NCBI GenBank assembly: GCA_024709705.1
Contig: JANJWE010000132.1
Coordinates: 1 to 10,309 of the forward strand
Direction of reading: 5' to 3'
From: Flavobacterium sp.
GTDB taxonomy: Bacteria; Bacteroidota; Bacteroidia; Flavobacteriales; Flavobacteriaceae
DNA length: 10,309 nucleotides
The position numbers and the translations under genes were made by a program. This document shows, piece after piece, positions 5,842 to 10,309 of the stretch (its first letter is position 1; each line of letters opens with the position of its first letter). The notes beneath the pieces are model-generated. The model made no database searches and was not told the DNA's origin. It saw only the letters and a program-made list of their open reading frames with translations.

Positions 5842-7020
5842 TTAATATTCATCATATTTATCTCCAAAACTAAAGGATAATGAAAATCTAAGGGTGTTTT
5901 CGAGAGGGTTTCTTACATTTGAAGCAGAGAATAGATAGGATACATCTAATTTTACAACGTTATATTTGAAACCAGCTCCAAAAGAAAAGAATTTTCTTGC
6001 TCCTTTTTCAACACTTTCATTGAAATATCCCAAACGTAGTGCAAAGGAATCTTGGTAGTTATATTCGGCTCCAACAGCCCAAGTAAACTCTTTTAATTCT
6101 TCACTAAATCCATCAGGGGCATCTCCAAAGGATTGAAAAATTCCCGAAACCCAACCTATGCTTCTGTAGTCATTATTTATTAATGTTTGATCAACTCCAT
6201 CAACAACTCCATCTCCATTTACATCTTCAAGTTTTTGCGGAGTAGGTACTAAAAGTTTATTTACTTCAAGATTTAAACCTATTTTGTTGTAATCATCAAA
6301 GATAAAATCAAATCCGGTTCCTAATTTTAAATTGGCTGGTAAAAAGTTGGATGTTAATTCAGATACATCTGCATCGTAATTGATTTTTGGACCTAAATTT
6401 TGGAAATTAAATCCGGCTCTCCATCTTCCGTTAAAATCATTATAAGCAATTTCTTCTGATTGGTAAAAACCGGCTATATCAACTGCAAAAGAACTTGCAG
6501 CTGAAGCATCACCTTGTGAGTCCGGAATTCTGAGTTGTGAACGAATGTATCTTCCAGCTACAGCCATAGAAAAGCGTTCACTCAATTTTAAGGCATATGA
6601 TGCGTCAATAGCTAATTCATTTGGGCTTACAATATTTGGGACATCGTCAAAATTTTGTCGTAGTTCAATATCACCCAATCCAAAAAAGCGTAAGCTTCCT
6701 GCAAAAGCACTTCTTTCGCTAATTCTGTTAAAATAATTCAATTGACCCAAAGAAATATCATTGACCAAATCGGTTAAATAAGGGGTGTAACTGATAGCAA
6801 ATCCTTGTTTATCTAGTGAAAAAGCATATTTTGCAGGGTTCCATTGTTGCGAATAAGCATCTGCGGAAGTAGCTACTCCCATATCGGCCATACCGGCTGC
6901 CCGAGCATCGGCAGCAACTAAGAGAAAGGGTACGCCAGTTGTAATTACACGAGTCGGTTCTTGGGCAAATGAATTAGAAACGGAGAAAAAGCAGATTAGT
7001 ATTACGGTTATTTTTTTCAT
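5842..7020 (-). CDS. porV: T9SS outer-membrane shuttle protein PorV
   Basis: PorV (LptO) is a FadL-like outer-membrane beta-barrel that takes T9SS substrates from the translocon to the PorU sortase (family knowledge). The 392-residue product starts with a signal peptide, residues 1-19, with likely cleavage after SFA before QEPTRV. The mature N-terminus (TGVPFLLVAADARAAGMADM) and the FGDAPDGFSEELKEFTWAVG segment before the last strands are characteristic. Alternating-residue strands run to the end (TLRFSLSFSFG). Odd feature: residues 266-277 read DVNGDGVVDGVD, an exact EF-hand/dockerin-type calcium loop, in what should be a surface loop. It follows porU by 39 bases, the usual flavobacterial arrangement, and a possible promoter lies in that gap. 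Confidence 0.95.
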   Translation of the reverse strand: MKKITVILICFFSVSNSFAQEPTRVITTGVPFLLVAADARAAGMADMGVATSADAYSQQWNPAKYAFSLDKQGFAISYTPYLTDLVNDISLGQLNYFNRISERSAFAGSLRFFGLGDIELRQNFDDVPNIVSPNELAIDASYALKLSERFSMAVAGRYIRSQLRIPDSQGDASAASSFAVDIAGFYQSEEIAYNDFNGRWRAGFNFQNLGPKINYDADVSELTSNFLPANLKLGTGFDFIFDDYNKIGLNLEVNKLLVPTPQKLEDVNGDGVVDGVDQTLINNDYRSIGWVSGIFQSFGDAPDGFSEELKEFTWAVGAEYNYQDSFALRLGYFNESVEKGARKFFSFGAGFKYNVVKLDVSYLFSASNVRNPLENTLRFSLSFSFGDKYDEY

Positions 7021-7043
7021 TATATGATCTCAATAAGATTTAA

Positions 7044-7073
7044 CAAATATAGTACTTTATTAAAGGATTACAA
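7044..7073 (-). promoter_or_regulatory. Candidate internal promoter for porV
   Basis: On the minus strand, TTG (7073-7071) and TATATTTG (7051-7044) are separated by 19 bases, a full match to the Bacteroidetes consensus TTG-N19-TAnnTTTG. The -33 part lies in the last codons of porU. Transcription would start close to 7037, leaving a leader of under 20 nt before the porV ATG (7020). This could let porV be made apart from porU. Confidence 0.55.
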
Positions 7074-10000
7074 GTTTTTCTATTTTTTCGGTTTTTTTAT
7101 TGGTAAGGTTTGATTTGACGGTTAATTTATAGATATATACCCCTTTTCCAATTTTATCTCCAAAATCATCTTTACCATCCCAAGTTATTTCTCTTGATAG
7201 GAAGCCTTCGGTATTGACAATTTGGTTTATGGTTTTTACAATTTTTCCGGTTACGGTAAAAATTTGTATTTGAACGTCTAAAGGTTCAAAAGGGCGATTG
7301 TGTGAAAACCAAAATTGCGTGTAATTCACAAAAGGATTAGGGTAGTTCAAAACATTGGTAAGACTTAGAGTTTCGTCACCAAGAACGACAAATTGAATTT
7401 CTGCGGTAACAGGATTGTTGTAGACATCCCAAGCTCTAAAAGTGATGGTGTGTAAACCTTTGGCTAAATTTCTAAATGGGAAGCGAACTTTTCCAAGGGT
7501 GTAATCGTCAAGGGTTGTTTCGTAATAATCATTCAAAACAAACGGATTGTTTTCGTCACCATCTAAAATGGCAACTATATCATGACCGATGCCACTTGCC
7601 GTATTTATTCCGTTCTCATCTTCTAAAAAAGCCAGAAAAATAGGGTTTTCATTGGTTATTCCACCTGAAATAAAAGTTTCGTCATTCATATACAATTTTA
7701 CTCTGGGTCCAAGGTTGTCATCGGGTGCATTTTCATTAATTCCGCCAATTTGAATTGTAGTATTGAAGCCGGTTTGATTTTGCAGGCTGGGCTGATTGCT
7801 TTTGGCATAAAAACTAATTCTACCATTACCCAGAGGAATAGAAATGTCTCTTGGAACTATAAACTCTATAGAAAAAAGGCCATTTGCCACACTCGCATTG
7901 CCTCTAAAAATGGTTTCACCCAAAGTTTGAAAATTCATTAGAATCAATTGCCCGCCAATTCGGGTTCCGTCGTTTCCTAAGGTTGTTCTATTAATAGGTT
8001 TATCAAAAATTTGTACCGCAATATCTCCATTGTAATTTGATAAAAGATTGTTGCCATTTAAGTCTCTAACTTCGCCAGTCAACTTGATTTTACGTAACGC
8101 ATTGAGAACAACTGTGGAGTTGTTTATGGGTTCATCGTTAATTTGGGTTAAAACTATACTGGGTTTTGGAATGGCCAATTTTAATGCGGGATCGCCAATG
8201 TAAAATACCATTAAAGTATTGTTATTGTAGGCATTTTTAGATCTTCTTAAAGCTTCTGCGATGGTAATTTCCTCATTGGAGTTGAATCCATATAAAAAAG
8301 AAGAAAAGAAATTGTTTATGTCTTGTCCGGTTTGTACTCCAATTTGGCGGGTGGTAGTAACTAATGAAATAGCACCACCACTAGGGTTCCAATAGGTAAA
8401 TTCGCCGGCGGTTTGTCTGTAAGGATTGTCAAAACGCGTAAACTCACACGTTACAGTAACCACAAGTGGATATCTAAAACGGTTGTTTAAACGTTGAGCA
8501 TCCGATTTTTCAAAAATTCGTTCTCCTGCAAGTTGTTCTTCACCTCCATGGCCAAAATAATTAAAAACCAAAGAGCCTTGTTGTATAGAGTTTATCAGGT
8601 CTTGTTTTAATTTTGGATATCTTTGACCACCTGCCGTTGCTTCTTGAACGTATGAATCGGCATGCAGTTTTATTACATTTACAAACGGTTTTTGAAAACT
8701 GATGGTGTTGCCTAAATTGTCCAATTGTTGTTGAATAACCCCTTCCCAACTTTCATCTACATCATCTGAAACCAATGTGAAATTATTTCTCCATCTGCCA
8801 TACGAATTGATATCGTGGTATTCAATAACTTTGGTAACCATTTCTCTGGCTTGAGCTAAAGTGGAGACAAGCATTCTCCCAACAGCTATATCCAGACCCT
8901 CTATGCTGGAAAGCATTCTTCCTTCGTTGGGGTCCATCATCCCGAAAAAATCATCAGACATGGTTGAACTGAGTAAAGAATTACTGTTCAAACTATGAAA
9001 AATAGGCACAATATTGGTGTTGTTGGGAATTCTGTTTTTGAAGTCAAATGAGGCGTCTCCAAATAAATTCACATATTTTACTCTGTTTCCGGGGTTTGAG
9101 GCATTAAAATAAACGTATTTTATAAAATTTCGAATGGCACCAATATCTTGTTTTCCAGAAGAAAACTCATGATATATTTTATCTAATGGAACAACTTTTA
9201 CGATAAGTTGACTTTGAGTTCTGTGAAAATTTGCCAATCGCTCAGCTTCAGAGATTAAATTTTGTGGACAAATAATTAAATAGTCGATATCTGTATTTTG
9301 ACCTTGCGAATCATTAAATATGGTTCCTTTTAAATTTTGGTTGGCTACTCTGGATTGAGAATCTCGAAGAGGTGTAAAGTAATCAGAAGGATCAAGAGCA
9401 ATAAAATTTCGGGTTGAACCTAAATTGATTTTAAATGAAAAGTTGGAAGAACCATTATTTTCTTTAAAAGTAACGTTATAAATATCGGTTATATCCCAAA
9501 TTTGACTAATGTTTGAGGCATTTCCAATTTGATATTCGCCTATTCCTAACAATGTTGATACTTCAGTATTTGTAAATCGAAATTGTTTGCCATAACCCAA
9601 TAAATTTCTTCTAGCTCTCAAAATAATATAATTTAAAAAAGCCCTTGAACTGGGAACACCGTTGTTATTGTAGGTAAATGATACATTTACCGTTTCATTG
9701 GAAGGTATACTAAAATTGGAATTGGCAATCGAGAAAAGTTGACTGCTAAAATTTGGAATTGCTGAAAATGCGAGTGTTTCTTCTTGATTGGCAATATTTA
9801 CTCTCATTGTAGTGTTAACAAACGAAGCTGCACCGGCATTGACAGTTACATTAATTTGAGATCCTGCTACAATATTTCTGAAGTTGAAAGTTAATGCCAA
9901 TGGATTTTGAGTTGAAATTTGTTCCCCATACCAAGTTCTGCCAATTCTACCAATATTATTAAGGTCTCTTTCGTGAAATTGATAATCGTCAAATTGGTTT

Positions 10001-10309
10001 AAAAGGGTAGTGCCGGCACCATCCGGCTCATTCAAAATTCCTATTCTTTTTCCATTTTCTCCATTGGAAGTAACGTAATAATAAGATTTGTCTTCATAAA
10101 GGTTCAAATGTGTTGAACTTTCAGTATTCCAGTTGTCCATCCCTTCTGCATAAAAAAGAATGTAATCTTCAGGATTAAATATGCCGTCTTCTTCTCCTAC
10201 AAATTGAATGGCATTTTCGGTCAAATCTGCCGGATATTCAATACTGTTCAAAAGCGGTATCATTCTGCCGCCGTTACCGTATATTTTTATTCTTCGGGGA
10301 TCAACATTG
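7060..10309 (-). CDS. porU: T9SS sortase PorU, C25 family (5' end outside window)
   Basis: PorU is the gingipain-like peptidase at the cell surface that removes the C-terminal signal from T9SS cargo and joins the cargo to surface lipopolysaccharide. The frame is open to the right edge, so the N-terminus, with any signal peptide (probably around 200 residues, from the usual family length), is missing; the first in-frame Met, at 10263, is internal. Counting from that Met: an N-terminal beta-rich region (1 to about 320), the C25 peptidase domain (about 325-697) with H572 in FGHGGE and C606 in TVTCEF as the catalytic pair 34 residues apart, Ig-like beta sequence (about 700-960), and a T9SS C-terminal domain (about 971-1067) with YPNPF near its start and GKGVYIYKL near its end. 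No frameshift or lost catalytic residue is seen. porV follows. Confidence 0.95.
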   Translation of the reverse strand, partial: NVDPRRIKIYGNGGRMIPLLNSIEYPADLTENAIQFVGEEDGIFNPEDYILFYAEGMDNWNTESSTHLNLYEDKSYYYVTSNGENGKRIGILNEPDGAGTTLLNQFDDYQFHERDLNNIGRIGRTWYGEQISTQNPLALTFNFRNIVAGSQINVTVNAGAASFVNTTMRVNIANQEETLAFSAIPNFSSQLFSIANSNFSIPSNETVNVSFTYNNNGVPSSRAFLNYIILRARRNLLGYGKQFRFTNTEVSTLLGIGEYQIGNASNISQIWDITDIYNVTFKENNGSSNFSFKINLGSTRNFIALDPSDYFTPLRDSQSRVANQNLKGTIFNDSQGQNTDIDYLIICPQNLISEAERLANFHRTQSQLIVKVVPLDKIYHEFSSGKQDIGAIRNFIKYVYFNASNPGNRVKYVNLFGDASFDFKNRIPNNTNIVPIFHSLNSNSLLSSTMSDDFFGMMDPNEGRMLSSIEGLDIAVGRMLVSTLAQAREMVTKVIEYHDINSYGRWRNNFTLVSDDVDESWEGVIQQQLDNLGNTISFQKPFVNVIKLHADSYVQEATAGGQRYPKLKQDLINSIQQGSLVFNYFGHGGEEQLAGERIFEKSDAQRLNNRFRYPLVVTVTCEFTRFDNPYRQTAGEFTYWNPSGGAISLVTTTRQIGVQTGQDINNFFSSFLYGFNSNEEITIAEALRRSKNAYNNNTLMVFYIGDPALKLAIPKPSIVLTQINDEPINNSTVVLNALRKIKLTGEVRDLNGNNLLSNYNGDIAVQIFDKPINRTTLGNDGTRIGGQLILMNFQTLGETIFRGNASVANGLFSIEFIVPRDISIPLGNGRISFYAKSNQPSLQNQTGFNTTIQIGGINENAPDDNLGPRVKLYMNDETFISGGITNENPIFLAFLEDENGINTASGIGHDIVAILDGDENNPFVLNDYYETTLDDYTLGKVRFPFRNLAKGLHTITFRAWDVYNNPVTAEIQFVVLGDETLSLTNVLNYPNPFVNYTQFWFSHNRPFEPLDVQIQIFTVTGKIVKTINQIVNTEGFLSREITWDGKDDFGDKIGKGVYIYKLTVKSNLTNKKTEKIEKLVIL

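Noticed and set aside
5865..5872. TAGTTTTG on the minus strand as a cdd promoter
   Set aside because: It matches the -7 box, but there is no TTG at the right distance, it lies in the porV coding end, and its transcript would have to pass the terminator hairpin.

Overview
The window reads as chromosomal DNA of a flavobacterium (Bacteroidota, family Flavobacteriaceae; Flavobacterium or a close relative). The evidence is the AT-rich sequence with TAnnTTTG-type promoter boxes, the 5S rRNA sequence, and a porU-porV pair of the type IX secretion system (T9SS), which is confined to the Bacteroidetes group. It looks like core genome: there is no transposase, integrase, phage gene, CRISPR array or tRNA, and every long open frame belongs to a recognisable family.

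Layout, left to right. Bases 1-131 are the spacer that should follow a 23S rRNA gene lying off the left edge. The 5S rRNA (about 132-241, + strand) follows and ends at a strong intrinsic terminator (247-280), with a second weaker hairpin at 312-350. A gene-free stretch (351-555) holds a compound hairpin and a roughly 100-bp GC-rich, nested-palindrome element that resembles an interspersed repeat. Next come miaE (556-1137, -) and a divergent GT4-type glycosyltransferase (1213-2433, +). A shared two-way terminator (2436-2462) separates the glycosyltransferase from the convergent pyruvate dehydrogenase genes. All remaining genes are on the minus strand and read, in transcription order from the right edge: porU (5' end cut off), porV, cdd, pdhA, pdhC.

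How the genes work together. PorU (gingipain-like C25 sortase) and PorV (outer-membrane barrel) form the cell-surface end of the T9SS: PorV shuttles substrates emerging from the translocon, and PorU removes their C-terminal signal and attaches them to the surface. PdhA and PdhC are E1-alpha and E2 of the pyruvate dehydrogenase complex; E1-beta and E3 are not here and must be encoded elsewhere. Cdd salvages cytidine and deoxycytidine. MiaE hydroxylates the modified A37 of some tRNAs. The glycosyltransferase stands alone and its substrate cannot be told.

I found no wholly new system. The points most worth a second look are an EF-hand/dockerin-like calcium loop inside PorV, the GC-rich palindromic element after miaE, and the placement of the cdd start codon 11 bases past a perfect 17-bp terminator hairpin with no convincing promoter of its own.
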